A DNA stretch of 64,000 nt, from NCBI RefSeq assembly GCF_900109465.1, contig NZ_FOAZ01000001.1, positions 310,001 through 374,000 on the forward strand. The letters are read 5' to 3'. The notes below the pieces were generated by a model. It did not search any database. It was given only the letters and a program-made list of their open reading frames with translations, and had not been told where the DNA came from. Origin of the DNA: Streptacidiphilus jiangxiensis (lineage in GTDB: Bacteria; Actinomycetota; Actinomycetes; Streptomycetales; Streptomycetaceae). Position numbers and translations under genes: made by a program. Below, piece by piece: positions 18,898-27,641 of this stretch. Numbering within the stretch: the stretch's first letter is position 1; every line of letters starts with the position of its first letter.

Positions 18898-20112
18898 CTA
18901 GGGCTGAGAATATGTCGACAGGAAGATGCCGATCTTCTCGACCGCCTCGCCCAGGTCCTCCACGCGCGGCAGCGTGACCAGACGGAAGTGGTCCGGTTCC
19001 GGCCAGTTGAAGCCGGTGCCCTGGACGACGTAGATGTGCTGCTGCTTGAGCAGGTCCAGCACCATCTGGGCGTCGTCCTTGATCTTGTAGACCTTCGGGT
19101 CCAGACGCGGGAAGGCGTACAGCGCGCCCTGCGGCTTGACGCAGGAGACGCCCGGGATGTCGTTCAGCATCTTCCAGGCGAGGTCGCGCTGCTCGCGCAG
19201 GCGGCCGCCGGGGAGGATCAGGTCCTTGACGGACTGGCGCCCGCCGAGCGCCGCCGCGATCGCGTGCTGCGAGGGCATGTTGGCGCACAGGCGCATGGTG
19301 GCCAGCGTGGTGAGGCCCTCGATGTAGCTGCGGGCCCCCTCCTTCGGGCCGGAGATGGTCATCCAGCCGCTGCGGAAGCCGGCCACCCGGTAGGCCTTGG
19401 ACATGCCGTTGAACGTCAGGCAGAGCAGGTCCGGTGCGAGCGCGGCGGTGGACGTGTGCTCGACGTCGTCGTAGAGGATCTTGTCGTAGATCTCGTCCGA
19501 GTAGACGACCAGACTGTGCCGGCGGGCGATCTCGACCAGGCCCTCCAGCAGCTCGACCGGGTAGACGGCGCCGGTCGGGTTGTTCGGGTTGATGATCACG
19601 ATGCCGCGGGTGCGGTCGGTGATCTTCGACTCGATGTCCACCAGGTCCGGGTACCAGTCCGACTGCTCGTCGCAGCGGTAGTGCACCGCCGTCCCGCCGG
19701 AGAGGCTGATCGACGCCGTCCACAAGGGGTAGTCCGGAGCGGGGACGAGGATCTCGTCACCGTCGTCCAGCAGTGCCTGCATGGCCATCTGGATCAACTC
19801 GGAGACGCCGTTGCCGATGTAGACGTCGTCGACGGTCAGCCCGGGCAGGCCGCGCTCCTCGTAGTGCATGACCACGGCGCGGCGGGCGGAGAGCAGCCCC
19901 TTGGAGTCGCCGTAGCCGTGGGCCCCGGCGAGGTTGCGCACGATGTCCTGCAGGATCTCCGGCGGCGCCTCGAAGCCGAACGGCGCCGGGTTCCCGGTGT
20001 TCAGCTTCAGGATGCGGTGACCCTGGTCCTCGAGCCGCATGGCCTCGTCGAGGATCGGGCCCCGGATGTCATAGCAGACATTGGCGAGCTTGCTGGACTG
20101 GATCACCTGCAT
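18898..20112 (-). CDS. PLP-dependent aminotransferase, AlaA-like
   Basis: This 404-residue class I/II aminotransferase matches the length and start of glutamate-pyruvate aminotransferase AlaA. The N-terminus 'MQVIQSSKLANVCYDIRGP' is typical of that group. 'INPNNPTGAVY' and the PLP lysine in 'SKAYRVAGFRSGW' are conserved. The likely role is alanine synthesis from pyruvate and glutamate. The start follows a small membrane-protein gene by 11 bp, implying one operon. The ribosome site is weak. Confidence 0.88.
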   Translation of the reverse strand: MQVIQSSKLANVCYDIRGPILDEAMRLEDQGHRILKLNTGNPAPFGFEAPPEILQDIVRNLAGAHGYGDSKGLLSARRAVVMHYEERGLPGLTVDDVYIGNGVSELIQMAMQALLDDGDEILVPAPDYPLWTASISLSGGTAVHYRCDEQSDWYPDLVDIESKITDRTRGIVIINPNNPTGAVYPVELLEGLVEIARRHSLVVYSDEIYDKILYDDVEHTSTAALAPDLLCLTFNGMSKAYRVAGFRSGWMTISGPKEGARSYIEGLTTLATMRLCANMPSQHAIAAALGGRQSVKDLILPGGRLREQRDLAWKMLNDIPGVSCVKPQGALYAFPRLDPKVYKIKDDAQMVLDLLKQQHIYVVQGTGFNWPEPDHFRLVTLPRVEDLGEAVEKIGIFLSTYSQP

Positions 20113-20123
20113 ACCGATGCATG

Positions 20124-20699
20124 CTAACGCCTTCCCATACCAGGCGCCCGGTGATGTTCGCCATGTGGGGCTTCGAGTCGCACTGAGGTACGCCGCACGC
20201 CGACCAGTGCGACGGCCAGGCCGACGGTCCAACCGAGCGCCACCCCCCAGCAGGCGCCGGAGACCGCCCCGGCCAGCGGATGGACCGTCCAGCCGAGCGG
20301 AGCCGCGCCCGTCATCCGCGCCAACGCCATCCCGCGGAAGACGCCCGCGAGGGTCCCGCCGGCCACGACCGCGGCCCATCCGGCCCGCAGCCGGCGGCCC
20401 GCGCCGGCGTAGGGGTGGCGCAGCACGTGCCGACGCAGCAGCCCGGCCACCGTGCCCAGGAGCAGCAGCGCCGCGAAATCCTCCGCCCAGGTGAACGCCC
20501 AGGTGGTGTCCCCGCGCGGGTTCGGTCGCAGGCCCGGCAGCAACGGTGGCACGCCGAGCGCCTCGGTGCGCGGCACCAGCGGGACGTCCTGGGTCATCCG
20601 CAGCCAGACCACGTCCGTGCCGAGGGCCAGCACCAGCAGGAGCGCGGCGCCCACACCGGTGAGCAGCACGACGCGCGGACGGTCCAGCGTCGGAGTCAT
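20124..20699 (-). CDS. Small integral membrane protein, unknown function
   Basis: This 191-residue protein has about four hydrophobic segments: residues 10-30 ('VVLLTGVGAALLLVLALG'), about 70-85, about 103-120 and 140-165. A conserved-looking external loop after the first helix ends in 'TTWAFTWAEDF'. The tail is hydrophilic and His-rich. The start is ATG 20699, with a weak ribosome site. It is the first gene of the pair with the aminotransferase and is divergent from the GH5-like gene. I recognise no family. Confidence 0.7.
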   Translation of the reverse strand: MTPTLDRPRVVLLTGVGAALLLVLALGTDVVWLRMTQDVPLVPRTEALGVPPLLPGLRPNPRGDTTWAFTWAEDFAALLLLGTVAGLLRRHVLRHPYAGAGRRLRAGWAAVVAGGTLAGVFRGMALARMTGAAPLGWTVHPLAGAVSGACWGVALGWTVGLAVALVGVRRTSVRLEAPHGEHHRAPGMGRR

Positions 20700-20808
20700 G
20701 GGCGGACTGTATCCGTACGCACCAGCCGCCGTCCGTCGCCGCCGAGGTTGGTACAGAATCAGGACACCGACTCCCTGCGGGCTCCCAGCTCCGCGATCTA
20801 CGATCACG

Positions 20809-22248
20809 ATGGCTGCAGGGGGGTGGCGGGTGCGGGGACGGGTGCGTCGTTGGGTCACGGCGCTGGTGGTGCTGGCCTGCGCGGCGGGCGTGCTGCTGAA
20901 CCTCGGCACCCCGGCGGCGGTCGGCGCGACCGGGCCGCGCTTCCTGACGGACGCCCAGGGTCGCGCGCTCGTCCTGTACGGACTGGACGCCGACGACACC
21001 GGCCTGCAGGGCGCCTCCGCGGCTCCCACGGCGCGGGCCGTCCTCGCCGAACAGGGCCTGCTCGGCGACGATTTCGCCCGCGTCCTGCTGCACTGGAGCC
21101 GGGTCGAGCCGCGCCCCGGCCACTACGACGACGCCTACCTCGCCGACCTGGTCCAACGCGTCGACCGCTACGCCGCCGCGGGCGACCACGTCGTGCTGGC
21201 CATGGCCCAGGACGCCTACGGTCCGCCCCCCGGTACCGCGGCCCTGCCGGCCGCCGTCGACGCCGCCCGGATCACCGCCGCGGACTCCTTCTGGCGCACC
21301 CGCGACGACGCCCCCGACCTGCAGGACCGCTACGCCGCCGCCTGGGTGCACGTCGCGCGGTACCTGACGGCGCACCTGACCCACGGCCCCGGTGCGCTCA
21401 CCCCGGCCGACGCCGTCGTGGGTTTCGACCTGCTGGACCGTCCCTGGGGCGGCTCGGTGCAGGGCCCCGCCTTCGAGACGGGGCCGCTCGCCGCCTTCTA
21501 CGAGCGTGTGATCACCAGGATCCGCGACGTCGACCCGAACCACTGGCTCTTCGTCGAGCCCGAGGCCGCCTCGGCCGACACCGGGCTGCCCAGCGCCCTG
21601 CCGTACCTCCCGGACCCGCGTCACGGCACGGCCCGTATCGGCTACGCGCCCCAGCTGTACCCGGCGTCGCTGGACCCGGGCGGCAGCTACACCGGCACCG
21701 GCGTCTTCTGGACCGACCGCCTGCTCGGCTCCTGGGCGATCCAGGCGCTGCGCACCGCCAGGCGCCTGAACGCCCCGCTGCTGGTCGGCGGTTGGGGCGC
21801 GGACCTGACCGCCCCCGGTGCGCACCTGTACGTCGACCACGTCCAGGAGCTGGTGGACGCCCTGATGGCGGGCTCCGCCTGCTGCGACGCGGCACCGGGC
21901 GCGTGGTCCCCGTGGGCGAGGCCCGGGAAGCCGGCGGACATCGCCGGGGTGCTGCAGACCGCGTACCCCCGCGTGGTCGCCGGCGTGCCGGTGGAGTTCG
22001 ACTACGACAAGGGCACCCTGGTCTTCACCCTTCAGTTCCGCGACGTGGCGGGCGTGGTGGGCACCACGGACGTCTACCTCCCGCCGTCGGACTTCCCCTT
22101 GGGCCCGCAGGTCGAGTTCGACGCCGACTTCACCAGCGCGTGGGACCCGTCGCGTCACGTCCTCTCCGTGACGGTGACCCATCCGGTCCCGGGGACGGTG
22201 CACACCCTCCGGCTGACCCCGACGTCGCCGTCGCAGAACGTGGGCTGA
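20809..22248 (+). CDS. Secreted GH5-like protein lacking both catalytic glutamates
   Basis: This protein of about 479 residues has a signal peptide ('RRWVTALVVLACAAGVLLNL') and resembles endoglycoceramidase-type GH5 glycosidases: a TIM-barrel ('LLHWSRVEPRPGHYDDAYL') and a C-terminal beta-sandwich. The acid/base motif, normally N-E-P, reads D-R-P ('GFDLLDRPWGG', Arg211), and the nucleophile strand, normally G-E-[WF]-G, reads 'VGGWG' (Gly328). It is therefore probably a pseudoenzyme or sugar-binding protein. ATG 20809 is used; GTG 20830, with GGGGGG upstream, is an equally good start. Confidence 0.78.
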   Translation: MAAGGWRVRGRVRRWVTALVVLACAAGVLLNLGTPAAVGATGPRFLTDAQGRALVLYGLDADDTGLQGASAAPTARAVLAEQGLLGDDFARVLLHWSRVEPRPGHYDDAYLADLVQRVDRYAAAGDHVVLAMAQDAYGPPPGTAALPAAVDAARITAADSFWRTRDDAPDLQDRYAAAWVHVARYLTAHLTHGPGALTPADAVVGFDLLDRPWGGSVQGPAFETGPLAAFYERVITRIRDVDPNHWLFVEPEAASADTGLPSALPYLPDPRHGTARIGYAPQLYPASLDPGGSYTGTGVFWTDRLLGSWAIQALRTARRLNAPLLVGGWGADLTAPGAHLYVDHVQELVDALMAGSACCDAAPGAWSPWARPGKPADIAGVLQTAYPRVVAGVPVEFDYDKGTLVFTLQFRDVAGVVGTTDVYLPPSDFPLGPQVEFDADFTSAWDPSRHVLSVTVTHPVPGTVHTLRLTPTSPSQNVG

Positions 22249-22290
22249 TCCCTCACCGCGAACCACGACTTTCTACTGCCGCTCGATTGT

Positions 22291-22303
22291 CTAGCGGTGC
22301 TAG
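22291..22303. promoter_or_regulatory. Small palindrome upstream of tetR
   Basis: CTAGC and GCTAG flank the spacer GGT, 9 bp before the tetR start, inside an AT-richer stretch. CTAG is rare in such genomes, so this is a plausible autoregulatory operator. Confidence 0.5.
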
Positions 22304-22312
22304 CATCGATTC

Positions 22313-22891
22313 ATGTCGGTACAGGAACGCAAGGAACGCGAGCGGGCGGAGCGCGAACGCCTGATCGTGGCGACGGCCCGCGAGCTTGCCGAGCAGCAGG
22401 GCTGGGACGCGGTCACCACCCGCCGGCTGGCCGAACGCATCGAGTACAGCCAACCCGTCCTCTACAGCCACTTCCGCGGCAAGCGGGAGATCATCGGCGC
22501 CGTCGCCCTCGAAGGCGCCGCCGAGCTGGCCGCGGCGGTCCGGGCCGCGGCCGCCGGCGCGAGCGGCCCGCGCGAGCGCGTCACCGCCCTCGCCCGCGCC
22601 TACCTCGACTTCGCCGCACGCAACCCGGCGGTCTACGACGCCATGTTCCAGCTCGACGGCGGCCTGACGTTCGCGAAGGAGGACACCCCCGAGCCTCTCA
22701 AGGACGCCTTCGCCGCCCTGCTGGAGAGCCTCGGCGACGTCGCCGGTGACGGCGTCCACCCGGGGGTGTTCACCGAGCTGTTCTGGGCCTCCCTGCACGG
22801 ACTGGCGACCCTGACCCGCGCGGAACGGCTGCCGCCGACCTACGCGGAGGAGCGGACGGAGCTGCTGGTGGCCCGGCTCGCCGTGCTCTGA
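22313..22891 (+). CDS. TetR/AcrR-family regulator with WHG-type C-terminal domain
   Basis: This 192-residue regulator has a helix-turn-helix at about residues 35-55 ('VTTRRLAERIEYSQPVLYSHF') and a C-terminal domain ('NPAVYDAMFQLDGGLTF', 'FTELFWASLHGLATL') typical of TetR proteins with a WHG domain. Its last 52 bases overlap, on the opposite strand, the 3' end of the amidohydrolase gene. A 13-bp palindrome before the start may be its operator. Its target is unknown. Confidence 0.9.
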   Translation: MSVQERKERERAERERLIVATARELAEQQGWDAVTTRRLAERIEYSQPVLYSHFRGKREIIGAVALEGAAELAAAVRAAAAGASGPRERVTALARAYLDFAARNPAVYDAMFQLDGGLTFAKEDTPEPLKDAFAALLESLGDVAGDGVHPGVFTELFWASLHGLATLTRAERLPPTYAEERTELLVARLAVL

Positions 22892-24504
22892 CGCGCCCGC
22901 CCGCCGCGCCTGACCGACCGGCCGGGGAGGGCGCCGGTGCGGCGGCCGTCGTCCATGACCGCCACGCCGTCCACGAAGACGTACGGGATCCCGCGCGGCA
23001 GGCGTCGGGGTTCGTCGAACGTCGCCTGCTCGGCCACCGATTCGGGGTCGAGCAGGACCAGGTCGGCGACCCAGCCCTGGTGGACCTGGCCGCGGTCGCG
23101 CAGGCCGAGTCGGCGGGCGGGGGTCGCGGCGAGGTGGCGGACCGCCTCCGGCAGGCTGAGGATGCCGGACTCCCGGACGTAGGTGCCCAGATAGCGCGGG
23201 AAGGTCCCCCAGGCGCGCGGGTGGGGTCGGTCGCCGACGAGCAGGCCGTCGCTGCCGCCGCAGTGGACGGGGTGGCGCATGATCGCGCGGACGTTCCCCT
23301 CGTGGCCCACGTGCTGCAGGATCGTCGTGCCGAGGCCGTCCGCGACGAGCAGGTCGGTGAACGCCTGGAACGGCTCGACCCCGTCCCGGCGCGCGAGTTG
23401 GTGGACCGTCAGGCCGACCGCCGGGCGCAGCGCCGGCTCGCGCACCCCGCTGACCTGGACGGTGTGCCAGTCGGCGACGACGCCGTGGCAGCCGTCGGAG
23501 CCGTGCACCTCCAGGTCGGCGCGGATGCGTGCCCGCGCGGCCGGGTCGGTCAGGCGCCGCAGCGTCTCGGCCGGGCCGCCCGCCGCGGCCCAACCGGGGA
23601 GCAGCGCGGCGAGGGTGGTCGAGCCGGGGAGGTAGGGGTAGGTGTCGAGCGTGACGTCGACGCCGTCGGCCAGCGCGGCGTCGACCAGGGACAGCAGCTC
23701 GCCGGCCCGGCCCCGGTTGACCTCGAAGTTCATCGTCGCGTGAGCGAGGTGCAGGGCGCAGCCGGCGGCCCGCGCGATGCCGACGACCTCGGCGTACGCC
23801 TCCAGTGCGCCCGCGCCGTAGGAGCGGTGGTGCGGGCACCAGTAGCCGCCGTGGTCCGCCACCACCTGGCAGAGCGCCGTGAGTTCGGCGGTGTCGGCGT
23901 ACATGCCGGGGGTGTAGGTCAGGCCCGAGGACATGCCGACCGCCCCTTCGGCCAGGCTCTGCGCCAGCACCTGCCGCATCCGCTCCAGCTCGGCGGGGGT
24001 CGCGGGACGGTCCTCCCAGCCGAGGACGAGCGCGCGCAGCGTGCCCTGCGGCACCAGGTAGGCGGCGTTGACGGCGATGCCCTGCGCGTCGAGCCGGTCC
24101 AGGTACTCGCCGACGCTGCGCCAGCTCCAGTCGAAGTCGGCGTCCGCCGGGTCGCCGTTCCAGCCGGCGATCTGGCGGCGCAGGCCGGCCAGGGTGGTGT
24201 CGTCGACCGGCGCGTAGGAGAGCCCGTCCTGCCCGAGGACCTCCAGGGTGACGCCCTGCGCCACCTTGGCCTCGTGGGCGGGATCGGTCAGCAGCGCCAG
24301 GTCGGAGTGCGCGTGCATGTCGACGAAGCCGGGCGCGAGCACCAGGCCGTCCGCGTCCACCACCCGGCCGCCGCCGGGACGCGGCCCCGGGTCGCCCTCC
24401 CGGTGCAGGGCGGCCACGCGCCCGCCGTCGAGGACGGCGTCGGCCCGGTAGGGCGCGCCGCCGGTGCCGTCGACGACGAGCGCGCCCCGCAGGACGGTTC
24501 TCAT
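22840..24504 (-). CDS. N-acyl-D-amino-acid deacylase family amidohydrolase
   Basis: This 554-residue TIM-barrel metallohydrolase should release D-amino acids from their N-acyl forms. Metal ligands are visible: 'HAHSD' (HxH), 'HHRSYG', 'LHLAHATMN' and 'CGGSDGLLVG' (Asp). The start overlaps the stop of the PLP enzyme gene (TGATG), so the two are translationally coupled. The expected C-terminus is near 'GALPGRSVRR'; about 20 extra residues, low in complexity and Ser-rich, run into the convergent tetR gene, suggesting loss of an earlier stop codon. Confidence 0.88.
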   Translation of the reverse strand: MRTVLRGALVVDGTGGAPYRADAVLDGGRVAALHREGDPGPRPGGGRVVDADGLVLAPGFVDMHAHSDLALLTDPAHEAKVAQGVTLEVLGQDGLSYAPVDDTTLAGLRRQIAGWNGDPADADFDWSWRSVGEYLDRLDAQGIAVNAAYLVPQGTLRALVLGWEDRPATPAELERMRQVLAQSLAEGAVGMSSGLTYTPGMYADTAELTALCQVVADHGGYWCPHHRSYGAGALEAYAEVVGIARAAGCALHLAHATMNFEVNRGRAGELLSLVDAALADGVDVTLDTYPYLPGSTTLAALLPGWAAAGGPAETLRRLTDPAARARIRADLEVHGSDGCHGVVADWHTVQVSGVREPALRPAVGLTVHQLARRDGVEPFQAFTDLLVADGLGTTILQHVGHEGNVRAIMRHPVHCGGSDGLLVGDRPHPRAWGTFPRYLGTYVRESGILSLPEAVRHLAATPARRLGLRDRGQVHQGWVADLVLLDPESVAEQATFDEPRRLPRGIPYVFVDGVAVMDDGRRTGALPGRSVRRGGRARQSTASRATSSSVRSSA

Positions 24505-25763
24505 CAGAAGAAGGTGCGGATGTAGTCGACGACCCGGTCGTGCTCGTCGACCTCGGGGATCAGCTGCCACTTCTCCAGGGCCGTGCACGGGTGGGACAGG
24601 CCGAGTCCGATCAGGTCGCCGACCATCAGCTCCACGTCGGGGGTGACCGAGACGAAGGCGTGCTGGTCGGAGAGCTTGGTGACGGAGAGCCCGGCCGCGG
24701 GCCGCACCTCGCCCGTGCGTCCGTCGCGGATCTCCAGGGGCAGCGGTAGCCCCAGGTCGTAGGGGACGTCGCGCTTGCCCGCGTTGACCAGCGCGAGGCC
24801 GGGCTCGGGGCGGGAGACCACCTGTGCCCAGAGCTTCAGCGCGGGGATGAAGTGCTCGGCCTCCTCCGTCAGCGGAGTGATCTTCGCGTAGTGGAGGTGG
24901 TCGTGGGTGACGTAGGCACCGGAGCGCAGCAGCCGCAGGACCGGGCGGGAGAGCTCCAGGCTCTTTTCGGTCAGGGCCTCCGCGACCAGGTCGAAGTGTT
25001 CGCTGCCCCCGGCGCTGACCACGATCTCCTCGGCGTCGGCGAGGAGGCCGTCGGCGTCGAAGCGGTGCGCGGCGTCCACCAGCTCCTGCAGCCACTCGCG
25101 CACGGCCGCCCGCGTCTCGTCGACGCCCGCCAAGGTGCCCTCGTAGCCGGCGACGCCGACCAACCGGAGCCACCGCGAGGCCCGCACCGCTCGCGCGACC
25201 TCGTCGGCCTCGGCCCGCGACCGCACACCGGTGCGTGAACCGACCGCTCCGAGCTCGACCACGACGTCGACCCGGTGCGTGAGCGCGGCGTCCATCAACT
25301 CCACGCCGTGAACCGAGTCGACATAGCAGACGAAGCGGAACTCCGGATCGCGGGCGAGTTCGTCGCTGAGCCATCGCAGGGCCGGGGCGTCGACCAGCTC
25401 GTTGCCGAGGAAGATCCGGTTCACACCGAAGTGCCGGTACATCTGCACGTGGCTCGGCGTCGCGGCGGTGATGCCCCAGGCTCCCAGCTTCAGCTGCCGG
25501 TCGAACAGCTGCGGCGCCAGCGGCGTCTTGCCGTGCGGCGCGTGGGCCAGGCCGTGGCGCGCGGCCCAGGAGGCCATCAGTTCCAGGTTGTGGTCGAGCG
25601 CGGGTGCGTCCAGGGTGAGCAGCGGGGTCACGAAGCCCCCGTCGAAGAGGCCGAGCCTGGCGTCGCGCAGCTGGTTCACCGTGGCGCTGCCGCCCATCGG
25701 CATGCCCTTGAAGCGCCAGTCGACGACGGTCTCGCCCAGCTCGTCGAGTGCGGCCTGGTCCAT
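24504..25763 (-). CDS. D-serine dehydratase-like / D-threonine aldolase-like PLP enzyme
   Basis: This 419-residue fold-type III PLP enzyme belongs to the amino acid deaminase/D-threonine aldolase group. The PLP lysine is in 'HAPHGKTPLAPQ'. The metal-binding His and Cys of D-serine dehydratase-like proteins appear in the C-terminal domain ('SDQHAFVSV', 'LSHPCTALEKW'). It likely cleaves or deaminates D-amino acids released by the coupled deacylase. ATG 25763 has AGGAG about 7 nt upstream. Confidence 0.85.
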   Translation of the reverse strand: MDQAALDELGETVVDWRFKGMPMGGSATVNQLRDARLGLFDGGFVTPLLTLDAPALDHNLELMASWAARHGLAHAPHGKTPLAPQLFDRQLKLGAWGITAATPSHVQMYRHFGVNRIFLGNELVDAPALRWLSDELARDPEFRFVCYVDSVHGVELMDAALTHRVDVVVELGAVGSRTGVRSRAEADEVARAVRASRWLRLVGVAGYEGTLAGVDETRAAVREWLQELVDAAHRFDADGLLADAEEIVVSAGGSEHFDLVAEALTEKSLELSRPVLRLLRSGAYVTHDHLHYAKITPLTEEAEHFIPALKLWAQVVSRPEPGLALVNAGKRDVPYDLGLPLPLEIRDGRTGEVRPAAGLSVTKLSDQHAFVSVTPDVELMVGDLIGLGLSHPCTALEKWQLIPEVDEHDRVVDYIRTFF

Positions 25764-25856
25764 GGAACGGCTCCTCTGTGGTGCTCTGCTGTGCATCGGT
25801 CGCGCGCCTTGCAACGTCTGTTGCCCATCCTGCCAGCGGGTCTTCGGAGACGGAAA

Positions 25857-25887
25857 GGCCCGGCACTCCCCCTCGGAGTGCCGGGCC
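25857..25887 (-). terminator. Terminator downstream of chitinase 1
   Basis: A perfect 13-bp stem (GGCCCGGCACTCC with GGAGTGCCGGGCC) has a 5-nt loop. It begins 16 bp past the chitinase stop and, read on the minus strand, is followed by TTTCC. Confidence 0.85.
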
Positions 25888-25903
25888 CTTCAGCTCTCGG
25901 TGG

Positions 25904-27481
25904 TTACGGCATGGCGTTGGTGAAGGCGCCCTCGCCGTTGGCGAACTGGTTGCCGTTGCTGGCGTCCCAGTTCGTGGACCAGGTCATCACGCCGCCGATG
26001 GTCGGCCAGGTGGCGCTGGGCTTGAAGGTGCCGCAGTTCGTGCCCTTGGCCAGGCAGTTCAGCGCGTTCTCGACCACGCTCGGGGCGACGTAGCCGCTGC
26101 CGGCCGCACTGGTCGAGGCCGGGACGCCGATGCCGACCTGGTTGGGGCTGAGGCCCGCCTGGATCGCGGTGCAGGCGATGGTGGTGATGAAGTCGACGCT
26201 GCCCTCGCTGTAGACCCCGCCGTCACAGCCGTTCATGGAGCCCGAGTTGTAGAACTGGGTGTTCATGATCGTGAGGATGTCCTTGACCTGCAGCGCGGTG
26301 GCCAGGTAGTCGGACGAGGCGCTCAGCACGTCGATGGTCTGCGGGGCCATGGTCAGGATGAAGCCCGAGCCGGCCTTGGCGGCGAGCTGGTGCAGCGCGG
26401 AGGACATGTAGGTCGGGTTGATCCCGTTCTCCAGGTCGATGTCCACGCCGTTGAAGCCGTAGTTCTGCATGATCGAGTACGCGCTGTTGGCGAAGGCGGT
26501 GGCCTGCGCGGCGCTGGTGATCGAGATCGTGCCGTTCTGGCCGCCGATCGAGAGGATCACCTTCTTGCCCTGCGCCTGCTTGGCGGCGATGTCCGCCTTG
26601 AACTGCGCGTCGGTGTAACCACCGAGCTTGCTCTGCAGGGTCGGGTCGAGCGAGAAGGTGATGCCGCCGTCACCGGCCGAGTCGGCGTTGGCGAAGGCGA
26701 CCGCGATGATGTTGTACTGCGAGCTGACGTCGCTGATCTTCTGGTCGGTCGCGCCGTTGTCGAAGTCCTGCCAGTACCCGGTGACCCAGTGCTTGGGGTT
26801 GGTGCCGCCGCCGGTCCCGCCGGTGGAGGTGGCGGTCGCGGTGGGGGAGGCGCTCTGCGTCGGCGAGCTGCTCTGGGTGGGGGTGCTGCTCTGCGTCGGC
26901 GAGGCCGAGGCCGACGCGGAGGCCGTGGGGGAGGCGCTCTGCGTGGGGGTCTGCGTCGGGCTCGGGCTGGAGCCGGCCGCGCCGCTCAGCACCACGTCGT
27001 CGGCGTAGTAGGTGGACTGGCCGTACCAGCCGTGCAGGTAGAGGGTGACGCTGGTGGTGGAGGCGCCGGTCTTGAAGCTGGTGCTCAGCTGGTTCCAGGA
27101 GCTCTGCGAGGACCAGGTGCTGACGTCGGTGGTGCCGTCACCCTGGGTGCCCATGTAGACGTAGGGACCGTTGACCCAGGAGCTCAGCGTGTAGGAGGAG
27201 TTCGGCTGCACGCTGATGGTCTGGGTGCACTGCGCGTCGTCGGAGCTGGTGGGGGTGGCCGCCAGCGCGTAGGAGCCGGAGTGGACGGTCGCGGAGGAGA
27301 CCGTCGCGGTGCCGGCGTCACAGGTCCAGTTGGCCAGGGAGCCGGTCTCGAAACCGGGGTTGACCACGAGGTTGGTGGTGTCGGCGCTGGCGCCGCCACT
27401 GAAGGCCACGATGCCGGTGAGGCCGAGGCCGAGCGCGGCCACGGAGGCCAGCGCGGCATTCACAGTACGCGGGGAAGGCAT
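25904..27481 (-). CDS. Secreted GH18 chitinase with N-terminal carbohydrate-binding module
   Basis: This 525-residue extracellular enzyme hydrolyses beta-1,4-GlcNAc links in chitin. Order: signal peptide (residues 1-35, ending near 'GGASA'), a beta-sandwich binding module ('VVNPGFETGSLANWTC' to 'YYADDVVLSG'), a Ser/Thr/Pro/Gln linker with repeated 'SPTQS' units, then a GH18 barrel. The catalytic motif is 'GFNGVDIDLENG', with Glu as acid; Asn replaces the first Asp but is allowed in the family. ATG 27481 begins a good signal peptide. DasR-box-like sequences lie upstream. The binding module is homologous to the C-terminal module of chitinase 2 in this window. Confidence 0.93.
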   Translation of the reverse strand: MPSPRTVNAALASVAALGLGLTGIVAFSGGASADTTNLVVNPGFETGSLANWTCDAGTATVSSATVHSGSYALAATPTSSDDAQCTQTISVQPNSSYTLSSWVNGPYVYMGTQGDGTTDVSTWSSQSSWNQLSTSFKTGASTTSVTLYLHGWYGQSTYYADDVVLSGAAGSSPSPTQTPTQSASPTASASASASPTQSSTPTQSSSPTQSASPTATATSTGGTGGGTNPKHWVTGYWQDFDNGATDQKISDVSSQYNIIAVAFANADSAGDGGITFSLDPTLQSKLGGYTDAQFKADIAAKQAQGKKVILSIGGQNGTISITSAAQATAFANSAYSIMQNYGFNGVDIDLENGINPTYMSSALHQLAAKAGSGFILTMAPQTIDVLSASSDYLATALQVKDILTIMNTQFYNSGSMNGCDGGVYSEGSVDFITTIACTAIQAGLSPNQVGIGVPASTSAAGSGYVAPSVVENALNCLAKGTNCGTFKPSATWPTIGGVMTWSTNWDASNGNQFANGEGAFTNAMP

Positions 27482-27543
27482 AAGGGTCTGTCTCCAACTG
27501 TGGGGGAAGCGGGGAGAGACGGAAGATGAAGCCCGCCACACAA

Positions 27544-27559
27544 GTTGGACTAGACCATT
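27544..27559 (-). promoter_or_regulatory. DasR-box-like site proximal to chitinase 1
   Basis: By my count this 16-mer, read on the plus strand, matches the DasR consensus A(G/C)TGGTCTAGACCA(G/C)T at 12 of 16 positions. It includes the core CTAGACCA and lies 63 bp upstream of the start codon, a normal promoter position for chitinase direct-repeat operators. Confidence 0.6.
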
Positions 27560-27601
27560 CGTGCTGTCAAGGGGGTGCCGCGCGCCTTAATGCCTGGTTA
27601 A

Positions 27602-27633
27602 GGTGCTGCTGTGGTCCAGACCACAGCAGCACC
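27602..27633 (-). terminator. Terminator of aldo/keto reductase containing a DasR-like box
   Basis: A perfect 15-bp inverted repeat (arms GGTGCTGCTGTGGTC and its complement, spacer CA) starts 8 bp past the reductase stop. On the minus strand it is followed by TTAACC. Its centre, 27610-27625, matches the DasR consensus at 13 of 16 positions, so the same DNA could end reductase transcription and bind DasR for chitinase 1. Confidence 0.75.
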
Positions 27634-27641
27634 CAACTGCC

